Below, in pieces: positions 44,440 through 53,511 of a stretch of 64,000 nt of DNA; position 1 is the stretch's first letter; each line of letters opens with the position of its first letter. The stretch is from positions 1 to 64,000 of the forward strand of contig DAIDHB010000172.1 in assembly GCA_027452145.1 (NCBI GenBank). The letters are read 5' to 3'. Below the pieces are notes generated by a model. That model was not told the DNA's origin. It saw only the letters and a list, made by a program, of their open reading frames with translations, and ran no database searches. The stretch comes from Planctomycetales bacterium (lineage in GTDB: Bacteria; Planctomycetota; Planctomycetia; Isosphaerales; Isosphaeraceae). Both the position numbers and the translations under genes were made by a program.

Positions 44440-46296
44440 TCAGTCGAGCTGGAACTGGGCGAGATACGCCTCGCGGGCCTCGAGACCGGCCTCGCGGGCC
44501 GCCTCGTCCTTGGCCACCACGACGTCCTCCAGCACCAGGGCGTCCATGCCGGTCGCCAGGAAGCAGCGGTAGGCGTCCTCGGGCGTGCAGACGATCGGCT
44601 CGCCCCGCACGTTGAAGCTCGTATTCACCAGGACCGGGCACCCGGTCAGCCGCTCGAATGCCTCGAGCAGCCGGTGCAGCCGCGGGTGCCGCTCGGCGTC
44701 CACCGTCTGCAACCGCGCGCTGTAGTCCACGTGCGTCACCGCCGGGATCTCCGAGCGCACCACGTTGACCCGCCGCCTCAGGTCGGGGTCGTGCTCCATC
44801 ACCGCGAGCGCCTCGGCGTCCACCGGGACGCGGCGGTCCTCGCGCACCGGGGCGACCAGGAGCATGTAGGGGCTCTCGTGCCTCGGGTCCAGCTCGAACC
44901 ACTCCGACGCTCGCTCGCGGAGCACGATCGGTGCGAACGGGCGGAAGCTCTCGCGGAACTTGATCTTCACGTTCATCGTCGCCTGCATGGCCGGCGAGCG
45001 GGGGTCGCCCAGGATGCTCCGCGCCCCCAGCGCGCGGGGGCCGAACTCCATCCGGCCGTGGAACCAGCCGACGACCTTCCCGTCGGCCAGCAGCGCGGCG
45101 ACGTGCTCGAGCAGCTCGGCCTCGTCGTCGAACCGACGGCCGGAGGCACCGTGGCGGCCCAGGGCGCGTTCGATCTCGTCGGTCGAGAAGCTGGGGCCGA
45201 GCAGGCTGGCCTGCTGGACGTCGCGCCCCTCGGGCCGGCGGGGGTGGTCGAGGAGCTGGTGCCAGACAAACATCGCGGCGCCCAGGGCGCCGCCGGCATC
45301 CCCGGCGGCCGGCTGGATCCACAGGTCGTCGAAGGGCCCCTCGCGGAGCAGCCGGCCGTTGGCCACGCAGTTGAGCGCGACGCCGCCGGCCAGCACCAGG
45401 TTCCTCATCCCGGTCCGCTCGTGGACGTGGCGGCCGATCCGCAGGACGGCCTCCTCGGTGACGGCCTGGATGCTGGCGGCCAGGTCCATGTGCCGCTGGT
45501 CCAGGGGCGACTCGGGGGCGCGGGGCGGGCCGCCGAAGAGGCGATGGAACCGCTCGCCGGTCATCGTCAGTCCCTGGCAGTACCGGAAGTAGTCCATGTC
45601 CAGCCAGAAGCTGCCGTCGGGTTTGAGGTCGATCAGGTGCTCGAGGATCTGCTCACGATAGATCGGCCGGCCGTAGGGGGCCAGGCCCATCAATTTATAT
45701 TCGCCGCTGTTGACCTTGAAGCCGCAGTAGTAGGTGAACGCCGAGTAGAGGAGCCCCAGCGAGTGGGGAAACTCGACGTGGTCGGTCAGGTGGATCCTGT
45801 TCCCCTGCCCGACGCCGAAGGCGGCGGTGGACCACTCGCCGACGCCGTCAAGGGTGAGGATGGCGGCCTCGTCGAAGGGCGAGGGGAAGAAGGCGCTGGC
45901 GGCGTGGCTCTCGTGGTGGTCGGTGAAGACGAGCCGGGCGCGGGTGGCGGCGCCGAGTCCGCGGCGGATGGTGCGGCGCATGTGCAGCTTGTCCTTGAGC
46001 CACAGGGGCATGGCGAGTCGGAAGCTGCGGAAGCCGGCGGGCGCGAAGGCGAGGTAGGTCTCGAGAAGGCGTTCGAACTTGGTGAGGGGCTTGTCGTAGA
46101 AGGCGACGTAGTCGAGGTTGTCGGGGGCGAGTCCGGCCTCGCGGAGGCAATACTCGACGGCGCGGGAGGGGAAGGCGGGGTCGTGCTTGATTCGGGTGAA
46201 GCGTTCCTCCTGGGCCGCTGCGGCGACGCGACCGTCGACCACCAACGCGGCGGCGCTGTCGTGGTAGAACGCGGAGATCCCCAGGATCGCGGCCAT
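44440..46296 (-). CDS. Carbamoyltransferase (NodU/TobZ family)
   Basis: 618 aa. Opens ILGISAFYHDSAAALVVDGRV, then the Kae1-like domain with DHHESHAASAFF metal-binding His residues, ILTLDGVGEW, and the C-terminal domain beginning near GWFHGRMEFGPRALGARSILGDPR and ending around VLVNTSFNVRGEPIV. All family landmarks are present, so it probably transfers carbamoyl from carbamoyl phosphate to a sugar hydroxyl. The ATG is preceded by AGGAGG, oddly close at 2 nt. Divergent from the EpsI gene. Confidence 0.92.
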   Translation of the reverse strand: MAAILGISAFYHDSAAALVVDGRVAAAAQEERFTRIKHDPAFPSRAVEYCLREAGLAPDNLDYVAFYDKPLTKFERLLETYLAFAPAGFRSFRLAMPLWLKDKLHMRRTIRRGLGAATRARLVFTDHHESHAASAFFPSPFDEAAILTLDGVGEWSTAAFGVGQGNRIHLTDHVEFPHSLGLLYSAFTYYCGFKVNSGEYKLMGLAPYGRPIYREQILEHLIDLKPDGSFWLDMDYFRYCQGLTMTGERFHRLFGGPPRAPESPLDQRHMDLAASIQAVTEEAVLRIGRHVHERTGMRNLVLAGGVALNCVANGRLLREGPFDDLWIQPAAGDAGGALGAAMFVWHQLLDHPRRPEGRDVQQASLLGPSFSTDEIERALGRHGASGRRFDDEAELLEHVAALLADGKVVGWFHGRMEFGPRALGARSILGDPRSPAMQATMNVKIKFRESFRPFAPIVLRERASEWFELDPRHESPYMLLVAPVREDRRVPVDAEALAVMEHDPDLRRRVNVVRSEIPAVTHVDYSARLQTVDAERHPRLHRLLEAFERLTGCPVLVNTSFNVRGEPIVCTPEDAYRCFLATGMDALVLEDVVVAKDEAAREAGLEAREAYLAQFQLD

Positions 46297-46572
46297 AGCC
46301 TCCTGCTCCCCTTCTCCTCGCCGAGCCGGCCGCCCGGACCCGGCCCGGGCCTGGCCGAGCCCATCATAGCACAGGGCCGTCCGGCATTTCCATGCCGCGC
46401 GGAGAGGCCCCGACGTCGGGAAATCGCAACATCCGCCGTCCCGATCCCCGGCCGGCACTGGAAAAGGGACGCGGCATCATCCATAATAGCTGATAAGCTT
46501 TGCGTCCCGGACGGTTGCGAGCCCGTCCGGTCTTCCCGATCCGCCATTCCATCTGGGTCCCAATCTGTCATC

Positions 46573-47397
46573 ATGACATCCGTGTCGGCTCACCCTTCAC
46601 TGAGCGCGCCGCTCGAGGTTCCCGACCAGTCGTCGGGGGCCCGGGCCGCCATGTCCCCCTGGGCCTGGATGGCCGTGACCTGCCTGCTACTCGGGACCTT
46701 CGGCGGGTTTCGCCTGTGGCGCGAATGGCAGTTTCATTCGCTGGCAGTCCGGAGCACGGCCCCGCCATTCCACCTCGCCGACCTGCCCGGGACGATCGGG
46801 ACGTGGCAGGGGAGCGAGAGCCCCGAGAACCAGCTCGACCCCGAGGTGGCCCGGTTCGCCGGGGCCAGCGAGCATGTCATGCGGGGATTCTTCGACGAGA
46901 AGAGCGGCGAGCGAGCCTCCGCTCTGATGCTCTACGGGCTGGCCGGCGCGGTCTACATGCATACCCCCGAGGCCTGCTATCCGTCGGCGGGCTTCCAGCT
47001 TTCCAAGGGCCCCGAGGAATACAGTCTGGACGTGCCGGGGCTCAAGTCCCCGCTGCGCTTCCGCTGGGCGATCTACAGCAAGCGGATCGCGGGGGTGACG
47101 CGGTACGAGGAGACCTACTACTCGTTCCGGCACGCCGGGGAGTGGCTGCCCGATACCTCGGGTCGGTGGAAGACATTCCGCTATCAGCCCGGCATGTTCA
47201 AGATCCAGATCTCGCACCCCGTCACCAGCCTCAGCGAGAGCGGCAAGGGCGGCCCGTGCGTGGATCTGCTCAAGGAGATCGCGCGACAGATCGAGGCCCG
47301 CCTCCAGCCGGGCGCGTCGCCCCCGGGCGCGGCGGCCGGTTCCGAGCCGTCGTCCGCGGCCGAGCCCGCGGCGGCGTCGCCCCCTGCCGGGAGCTAG
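46573..47397 (+). CDS. Exosortase-associated EpsI-domain protein
   Basis: 274 aa. One N-terminal membrane helix (MAVTCLLLGTFGGFRLW), then an extracytoplasmic EpsI domain (DUF3485): LPGTIGTWQGSE, the conserved YMHTPEACYPSAGFQ with the invariant Cys, and HAGEWLPDTSGRWKTF. Such proteins usually accompany, or are fused to, exosortases; here the exosortase is 4 kb downstream with a tyrosine kinase between. C-terminus (about 30 aa) Ala/Pro/Ser-rich. Confidence 0.85.
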   Translation: MTSVSAHPSLSAPLEVPDQSSGARAAMSPWAWMAVTCLLLGTFGGFRLWREWQFHSLAVRSTAPPFHLADLPGTIGTWQGSESPENQLDPEVARFAGASEHVMRGFFDEKSGERASALMLYGLAGAVYMHTPEACYPSAGFQLSKGPEEYSLDVPGLKSPLRFRWAIYSKRIAGVTRYEETYYSFRHAGEWLPDTSGRWKTFRYQPGMFKIQISHPVTSLSESGKGGPCVDLLKEIARQIEARLQPGASPPGAAAGSEPSSAAEPAAASPPAGS

Positions 47398-47449
47398 GCG
47401 GGCGGCCACGCATCGCCGTCGGTCGCGCCGGAGACGATCTCGAGGCCTT

Positions 47450-47695
47450 CTAGCCCGCCGGAGAATCCGGCCCGGTCGGGCCGCGCGCGATCCGGCCGGC
47501 CAACTGGCCGACGGCCAGGATGATCAGGCCGACCCCCCCCACCAGCAGCACGATGAGCAGGGCGGGCAGCAGGTAGATCGCCAGGGTCGCCTGAAGGAGC
47601 CGGCCGCAGACGGACACGCCGTCGGACCCCTTCACCGACGCCTCCCGGGGCGCGGTTCGCAGTCCGAGTCGCAGGGCACGGAGCTGAATGGACAT
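47450..47695 (-). CDS. Hypothetical small membrane protein
   Basis: 81 aa with a long hydrophobic segment (LLQATLAIYLLPALLIVLLV and the adjoining GGVGLIILAVGQ), enough for two helices, and a basic N-terminus. GAGGAG at 8 nt supports the start. No family recognised. Convergent with EpsI. Confidence 0.6.
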   Translation of the reverse strand: MSIQLRALRLGLRTAPREASVKGSDGVSVCGRLLQATLAIYLLPALLIVLLVGGVGLIILAVGQLAGRIARGPTGPDSPAG

Positions 47696-48193
47696 GGCCT
47701 GACTCCTCGGTCATCCGGCCGCCGGCCGTGTGTCGCCGTCATCCCCGTCGCGTCGACGATTTGCCGCACGCTTCGGTCACAGGCCGATCCGGAAATCCGT
47801 ATGAAGACGTGGCTGCCCCGACCATCCGGCCGGGGCAGGCGTCGTCCTGACGAGGCCCGTCACCAATAATCTTAGGCCATGGCCACTGAACAGGTGGCTT
47901 GATCGCAAAAATAATTCCCAAAGTCCAGGCGACTTCAACGGCATCGGCAACGATAGGATCCTCGAATTCGGACCGGCCAGGACGACCCGAACGAAGGGGA
48001 GCTTCGCGGCTGGCTGGCGCAATGCGGAATAGGGATGACTTGCGGGCAATAGGTCATTTAGAAGGAATAAAAAAATAGGGTAAAATGCAAGGGTCGTCCG
48101 CTGGACATCAGGATGCATCATGAGGTTCAGGTCGTAGGAACGGGCGACGGCCCGTCTGATACGGGAGCGCGACGATTGATCTGTCCAGGAAAC

Positions 48194-48199
48194 TATAAA
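48194..48199 (+). promoter_or_regulatory. Candidate -10 element for the EPS operon
   Basis: TATAAA within AACTATAAATCC. No good -35 at the usual distance, so an activator or another sigma factor may be needed. The dyad lies about 33 nt further downstream. Confidence 0.35.
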
Positions 48200-48231
48200 T
48201 CCAGGCGTCTGTCTGGCACGGCGAGCGGGAT

Positions 48232-48253
48232 CATGTTGACGGAGGTCAACATG
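48232..48253. promoter_or_regulatory. Perfect 9-bp inverted repeat (operator or RNA hairpin)
   Basis: CATGTTGAC (48232-48240), 4-nt GGAG, GTCAACATG (48245-48253). Either a dimeric regulator operator or a stem-loop in the EPS leader, 350 nt before the autokinase gene. Confidence 0.55.
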
Positions 48254-48602
48254 TCGTGGGGCGATCGGCCGGGGAGGCGGCAAACATGCAATTTTAATTT
48301 GACTGGGGAAAGGCGAGTCGATTAGAGTTTGACGAACGAAGCCGAGGGATGGACGACGCGATGGACACCGAGCCCGATTCCCGTGGGGGAAGCGAGGCCG
48401 GGGGCTGGCCCTTCGGATTCGGCCCACGCCTCCCACTGCGGTGGGATCGACAAATCTCTCCCAAGCCGGTCGGGCCGGAGTATCCGGTCTGGCGATGCGA
48501 AATCGGCGCCTCCGCCTCCCCTCCCGATGGCATGGCGCAGCGACCGAGCTGAGGCATTCTCCCATGGGCTCACACCAACCCTACCGTTGAGCAGCACACG
48601 AG

Positions 48603-50957
48603 ATGGATACCTTCGACAGGCCCGACTCGAACGTCCCGGCCCGCTATGCCGGGGACTCTGCCCGGATGCCGGTTCCGGTGGCCGCGGCGACGCGAGACCT
48701 GGCGCTTGCGCAGCCGTCGTCGACGACGACGCAGATCACGCCGCGGGTCCTGCTCCGCGGGTTGAGCCGGCACTGGTGGCACATCATGCTGGGCTGGCTG
48801 GTGGTCTCGACGCCCCTGGCCTACGCGATCTACGCGCTGGTCGAGCCGACGTTCGAGGCGGTGAGCCTGCTGCGCGTCGAGCCGACGCAGACGAACCCGT
48901 ACAACCAGGGGGTGACCTCCTCGACAGGAGAGAAGGCGCTCCTGAAGACGCAGGTGGAGTTGATCACATCCAGCGACGTGCTGGACTCGGCGATCGCCAA
49001 GCCGGGGATCAGCAACCTGCCGATGTTCCGGAAGTCGAAGGACCCGAAGGCCTCGCTCAGGGAGGACATGCTGGTCCAGATCGTCGGGAACGACACGTAC
49101 CTGATCCGGGTGTCGCTGGCGTCGCGGAACCCGGCCGAGGCGGCCGAGATCGTCAACGCGGTGGTGGAGAGCTATATCGACCAGCACAACCGCTACCACA
49201 AGAACTCCAACCGGGCGCTGAAGGCGGGGCTGGAGTCCGAGCTGTCCAAGCTGGACAAGAAGATCGCGGACGCGCACGCGACGCTGGAGGGGCTGGTCCC
49301 CAGGGCGGGGAATAGCTTCAAGGAGCAACTGGCGCCGCGGACGCCGGGCAAGGAAGCCGACCAGATCGTGTCGTTCAGGACGGTGACCGAGGCGCAGTAC
49401 GCCAAGGCGGCCGACGACCTGTGGGAGACCGACATGAAGCTCCTGGACGCGCGGATCGCCCTGGAGACGGCCAGGGGGCAGCTCGTCCGGGCGCAGGAGG
49501 TGAGCAACGCCGAGGGCGAGCAGCGGTCGCGGCTCGAGGATCGGCAGCGCGAGGATCTGATCGGCGAGGCGTTCAAGAAGGACCCGGACGCCCACGACCT
49601 GCTGGTGCAGATCCAGGAGGCCAATAAGGTGCTCGCCGACGCGGCGAGGAAGGCGCGGCAGAGCAGCGACGCGTCGATCGTGGCGGCGTCGAACCACCTG
49701 CGGAGCCTGCACCGGCAGTGGGACGACCTCTGGGTGCAGAAGCACGACGAGATCGCCGCGACGCTGGAGCTGGGGGGCGCCGACCAGAGGCCCGAGGCGC
49801 TGGCCGTGAAGGTTCAGGAGCTCGAGTCGTCCGTGAAGGACCTCGAGTCGCGGCGCGAGAAGATGTCCGCGATGCTCCGGAGCCTGGAGGTCAAGAACAC
49901 CGACCGGAACAGCGACGAGTTCCGGGCGACGATCCTGGCCCAGGACCTGACGTACTGGAAGCGGCTCCAGGAGCAGGTCAAGCTGAAGCAGGCCCAGCTC
50001 GATTTCGAGATCGGTCAGGAAGTGTACCGGATCACCGTGGTCGACAAGGCGGAGGTCCCCCAGAGCCCGTCGAACAACAAGCGGATCAAGCTGATGGCGG
50101 TGGCGCCGGTGGGAGTGCTGGCGTTCATGCTGGGGCTGTTCCTGCTGATGGAGATCAAGTCGGAGCGGGTGGGCGACCCCGAGGCGCTGTCGACCCGGGT
50201 GCAGTCGGAGGTCTACGCGTTGCCGCCGCTGCCGACGGTGCGGTCGATCCGCCGGCGGAACATCGACGACGCCGACGACCAGATCGAGCAGTTCATCCAG
50301 CGGCTGGACCACCTGCGGTTCGCGGTGTGCGGCAGCCCGGACGAGGTCGAGAAGGGCCGGTGCGTGCTGATCACCAGCGCGATCGGCGGCGAGGGGAAGA
50401 CGACGCTGGCGGCGCAGCTCGCGGCGCGGTGCGGCAACGCGGGGATGTCGACGCTCCTGGTCGACGCCGACCTGCGCCGGACCGGGCTCTGCTCGCTGCT
50501 GGACGTGCCCGAGGGCCCGGGCCTCAGCGACGCGCTGTTGAGCGACGAGCCGGCGCCGACGGAGCTGGTGGTCCCCGTGCAGGGGGGCACCTTCCACCTG
50601 CTGCCGGCCGGCACGCCGACGCCCGACACCAGCCGGGTGCTCCAGAACCGCAAGCTCGGCCTGCTGATCGCGCAGTTCCGCCAGATCTACGACCTGGTGA
50701 TCATCGACTCGCCGCCGGTGCTGCCCGTCCCGGACGCCCTGATCCTGGGCCGCTGGGCCGACGGCGCCGTGCTGGCCGTCCGGTACGACATCAGCCGGTT
50801 CCCCCAGGTCGAGCGGGCGCGTCGGCAGCTCGACGGCGCGGGGGTCGCCGTGCTGGGGACCGTGATCAACGGCATGAAGAACTCCGACTCCTACTATGGG
50901 CGATACAGCTATGGCCGGCGCCGGTCTCCCCAGGCCGAACCTCCCGCCGCGCTCTAG
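48603..50957 (+). CDS. Polysaccharide co-polymerase / tyrosine autokinase (Wzc/ExoP-like)
   Basis: 784 aa. N-terminal Wzz domain with a helix near LGWLVVSTPLAYAIYALV, a long central coiled coil (about residues 200-460), a second membrane helix (LMAVAPVGVLAFMLGLFLLM), then a BY-kinase: Walker A IGGEGKTT (about 594-600), Walker A' LLVDADLRR, Walker B LVIIDSPPV, and a C-terminal Tyr cluster (DSYYGRYSYG). Controls polysaccharide chain length and export by autophosphorylation. Follows a long leader with a dyad. Confidence 0.92.
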   Translation: MDTFDRPDSNVPARYAGDSARMPVPVAAATRDLALAQPSSTTTQITPRVLLRGLSRHWWHIMLGWLVVSTPLAYAIYALVEPTFEAVSLLRVEPTQTNPYNQGVTSSTGEKALLKTQVELITSSDVLDSAIAKPGISNLPMFRKSKDPKASLREDMLVQIVGNDTYLIRVSLASRNPAEAAEIVNAVVESYIDQHNRYHKNSNRALKAGLESELSKLDKKIADAHATLEGLVPRAGNSFKEQLAPRTPGKEADQIVSFRTVTEAQYAKAADDLWETDMKLLDARIALETARGQLVRAQEVSNAEGEQRSRLEDRQREDLIGEAFKKDPDAHDLLVQIQEANKVLADAARKARQSSDASIVAASNHLRSLHRQWDDLWVQKHDEIAATLELGGADQRPEALAVKVQELESSVKDLESRREKMSAMLRSLEVKNTDRNSDEFRATILAQDLTYWKRLQEQVKLKQAQLDFEIGQEVYRITVVDKAEVPQSPSNNKRIKLMAVAPVGVLAFMLGLFLLMEIKSERVGDPEALSTRVQSEVYALPPLPTVRSIRRRNIDDADDQIEQFIQRLDHLRFAVCGSPDEVEKGRCVLITSAIGGEGKTTLAAQLAARCGNAGMSTLLVDADLRRTGLCSLLDVPEGPGLSDALLSDEPAPTELVVPVQGGTFHLLPAGTPTPDTSRVLQNRKLGLLIAQFRQIYDLVIIDSPPVLPVPDALILGRWADGAVLAVRYDISRFPQVERARRQLDGAGVAVLGTVINGMKNSDSYYGRYSYGRRRSPQAEPPAAL

Positions 50958-51200
50958 AATTCTCCCGGGACGACGGCCCGCGCGGCCGCTCGTCGGGCAT
51001 CGCCGATCCCCCGGCGCCTCGGCGTCGCGGGGGGCTGACGTCGCATTCCACCAGAACGGGCCGGGCGCCTCGCGCGCCCCGGCCCGGGCCCCAAGATTCG
51101 CCCCGATCCCCGCTCCTCCTCGGCCGGTTGCACCCGCGGGCGCAACCCACGGGGACGGAGTCCGCGCGGCGAGGGCCCGCCGGCCACGGAGAACCCGACG

Positions 51201-52211
51201 ATGACCACGGTCGACCGATTCGTGCCCCCCGCGTCCGCCGGCAGGCCGCCCGTCGCCTGGGGCTCGAGCGGATCGCGAGGCTGGTGGGTGGCGCTGGGGG
51301 CGGCCGGAGTCCTGCTGGCGCTGACCTACGCGCCCAATCTCGTCGAGCTCGCCGGCATCTGGAGCCAGGACGAGAATTACGAGCACGGATTCCTCGTGGT
51401 CCCCATCGCCGCATACATCCTCTGGCGGCGGATCGTCGAGATCCCCTGGACCGAGCCGCGCGAGGTGGGCGGGTCGGCGTGGTGGGGATGGGCCGTGCTG
51501 CTGCTGGTCCTGGTCGCGCGGACCCTCGCCTACGAGTGGAACTACCAGTGGGTGGAGACGGCCACCCTGGTCCCGGCGATCGCCTGCCTGGCGTGGGCCT
51601 TCGGCGGCCGGCAGCTCCTGTACAGGGCCGGCCCGGCCATCTTCTTCCTCGTCTTCATGCTGCCGCTGCCGAGGCAGATCAACGATTCCGTCACCCTGCC
51701 CCTGCAACGGCTGGCGGCGACCGGAAGCTATATCCTCCTTCAGATCTCGGGATTCTGGGTGGTCCAGCAGGGGAACGTCCTGGTCCTGACGACGCCGTTC
51801 GGCCAGTCGCCGCTCGACGTGGCCCGGGCCTGTAGCGGGCTGAAGATGCTGATGACCCTGGCCGCCACGGTCACCGCCACGGTCATGCTGATCCCGATGC
51901 CGATGTGGAAGCGAGTCGTCGTGCTGCTCAGCGCCGTGCCGATCGCGCTGGTCAGCAACATGACCCGGATCGTGGTCACGGGCTGGTGCTACTACTACAT
52001 CGCGGGGGAGAAGGGGCAGCACTGGGCGCACGACATCGCGGGCTGGATGATGATGCCGCTGGCGCTGGTCCTGGTGGGGCTGGAGCTGATCGTGCTGTGG
52101 TGGCTAATCCCCGAGGCGACCGAGGCCGAGCGCGAGCAGGAGCGGGTGATCGTGCCGCTGCTGAATGCGCCCCGGAGGGACGCCGGCGGCCCGATGGGTC
52201 TGGGGTCTTGA
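51201..52211 (+). CDS. Exosortase
   Basis: 336 aa, eight or so membrane helices. Catalytic triad marks: Cys in ARACSGLKMLMTL, Arg in SNMTRIVVTG and His in AHDIAGW. These are the exosortase/archaeosortase hallmarks. Expected to cleave PEP-CTERM-like sorting signals at the inner membrane, but no target gene is in the window. The EpsI protein sits upstream. May correspond to the planctomycete exosortase class. Confidence 0.9.
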   Translation: MTTVDRFVPPASAGRPPVAWGSSGSRGWWVALGAAGVLLALTYAPNLVELAGIWSQDENYEHGFLVVPIAAYILWRRIVEIPWTEPREVGGSAWWGWAVLLLVLVARTLAYEWNYQWVETATLVPAIACLAWAFGGRQLLYRAGPAIFFLVFMLPLPRQINDSVTLPLQRLAATGSYILLQISGFWVVQQGNVLVLTTPFGQSPLDVARACSGLKMLMTLAATVTATVMLIPMPMWKRVVVLLSAVPIALVSNMTRIVVTGWCYYYIAGEKGQHWAHDIAGWMMMPLALVLVGLELIVLWWLIPEATEAEREQERVIVPLLNAPRRDAGGPMGLGS

Positions 52212-52341
52212 GCCGCGCCGTCCGCCGGCCGGCGGCACCACCCACCCCCTGGCGTCCCTCGCCGGGCGTAGCCGGACCGCGCGGCCGGGCCCGGACCTGC
52301 CCGGATGGCCGCACTCGCCGGCCGCCGGCCGGTCGGCGGCG

Positions 52342-53511
52342 ATGAGCGGCCGGATCGGTCGGGTCGCGGCGCTCCTCCTGCCCGCGCCCCGGGGCCTCGG
52401 ACCCGCGCTCTGGACGAGCGCGCCCCCGGGCCCCGGCCGGTCGCTGCTGGACGCGTGGGCCGACATCCTGGCGGAGGCGGGGATCGCGACGGCCCGGGCC
52501 TTCGCGACGGCCGGCGCCGAGCCGTTGCGTCCGCTCGTCGAGCGCGAGGGCCTCCGCATCGCGTCGGCGCGGGGATCCGTCGGGCCGTCCGGATCGCCGG
52601 CTGTCGCCGACGTCGACCTGGCCGACGCGGCCGACGTGGTCGTGGTCGTGCCGGTCGCCGGATACAGCGACGTCGACCTGCGGCCGCTGCTGCGGTTCCA
52701 CTGCCGGCACGGCGGCCCGATAACGCGGGCGTGGTACGGGTCGGGGCCCTCGTCGAGGCCGGGCCCGATCGCGGCAGACGCCCCGGCATTCCGCGAGCTG
52801 GCGGCGCGGGGCGAGATCGGCGGCGAGCCGTCCCCGGCCGGCGCGGGCCGGATGCCGGGATGGACCTGGGGCGGATACCATCGCGAGGTGGCGACGCCGG
52901 GAGACCTGGCGCGGGCCGCGGAGGAGGCGGCCGGGTTCCTGCCGCCCCGCCGAGCCGGCGGGCGGAGAGCGGCGGTGTTCCTCGACCGCGACGGCACGAT
53001 CATCGAGGATGTGCCCTACCTCTCGGACCCGGCGGGCATCCGGTTCCTGCCCGGCGCGATCGAATCCCTGGCGAGGCTGCGGCGCGCCGGCCTCGCCCGC
53101 GTTCTGGCGACCAACCAGTCGGGGATCGGCCGGGGCCTGTTCACCGAGGCGCGGCTGGCGGAGATCCACGGCGAGCTCGAGGTCCGGCTGGCGGCCGGGG
53201 GCGCGTCGCTCGACGCGATCTACCACTGCCCGGCCGCCCCACCCCGGGGCGGCGAACCCGACTGTCCCGAGCGCAAGCCGGCCCCGGGGCTCCTGCTCCG
53301 CGGGGCCCGCGACCTGGGGATCGACCTGGCCGCGTCCTGGATGGTCGGGGACAAGGCGAGCGACGTCCAGGCCGGCCTGGCCGCCGGCTGCCGCAGCATC
53401 CTGCTGCACCCGGGCGGCGGCCCGGGCCCCGCGGCCGGGGCGGCGGCCTACCGGACCGCGCCGGACATCGCGGCGGCCGTCGAGCGGATCCTGGCCGAGG
53501 GGCCTCCATGA
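52342..53511 (+). CDS. HAD-IIIA phosphatase fused to degenerate nucleotidyltransferase-like domain
   Basis: 389 aa. The C-terminal half is a GmhB-like heptose bisphosphatase: VFLDRDGTI, LATNQSGIGRG, ERKPAPGLLLRGA and WMVGDKASDVQAG. Zn-type Cys (YHCPAAPPRGGEPDC) is present. The N-terminal 200 residues resemble a sugar nucleotidyltransferase with lost catalytic glycines (LLDAWADILAEAGI, YSDVDLRPLLRFH, WGGYHREVATPGDL). The start codon is uncertain, as no good Shine-Dalgarno precedes 52342. The stop overlaps the next gene's ATG (ATGA). Confidence 0.78.
   Translation: MSGRIGRVAALLLPAPRGLGPALWTSAPPGPGRSLLDAWADILAEAGIATARAFATAGAEPLRPLVEREGLRIASARGSVGPSGSPAVADVDLADAADVVVVVPVAGYSDVDLRPLLRFHCRHGGPITRAWYGSGPSSRPGPIAADAPAFRELAARGEIGGEPSPAGAGRMPGWTWGGYHREVATPGDLARAAEEAAGFLPPRRAGGRRAAVFLDRDGTIIEDVPYLSDPAGIRFLPGAIESLARLRRAGLARVLATNQSGIGRGLFTEARLAEIHGELEVRLAAGGASLDAIYHCPAAPPRGGEPDCPERKPAPGLLLRGARDLGIDLAASWMVGDKASDVQAGLAAGCRSILLHPGGGPGPAAGAAAYRTAPDIAAAVERILAEGPP

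Larger units (their letters stand above)
47696..48602. other. 907-bp gene-free leader region of the EPS operon
   Basis: No supportable gene. It holds an AT-rich stretch with poly-A around 48057-48086, a TATAAA at 48194-48199, a perfect dyad at 48232-48253, a small TCCCAC/GTGGGA hairpin at 48431-48446 and a GACAAATC motif at 48449. The distance from the -10 to the kinase start implies a leader near 400 nt. Confidence 0.5.

Noticed and set aside
43858-46572. Plus-strand reading frame continuous with EpsI upstream of 46573
   Set aside because: Runs antisense through SxtJ and the carbamoyltransferase; only the last 274 codons match EpsI.
47777-48565. Possible minus-strand gene of 262 codons in the EPS leader
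   Set aside because: Arg/Pro-rich, no domain, no Shine-Dalgarno, and it spans AT-rich non-coding-looking sequence with a dyad.
48570-52031. Very long open frame (over 1100 codons) on the minus strand opposite the autokinase and exosortase
   Set aside because: Its translation is Arg/Gln/Val-rich with no recognisable motifs, while the plus strand encodes two full known families. High GC lengthens shadow frames.
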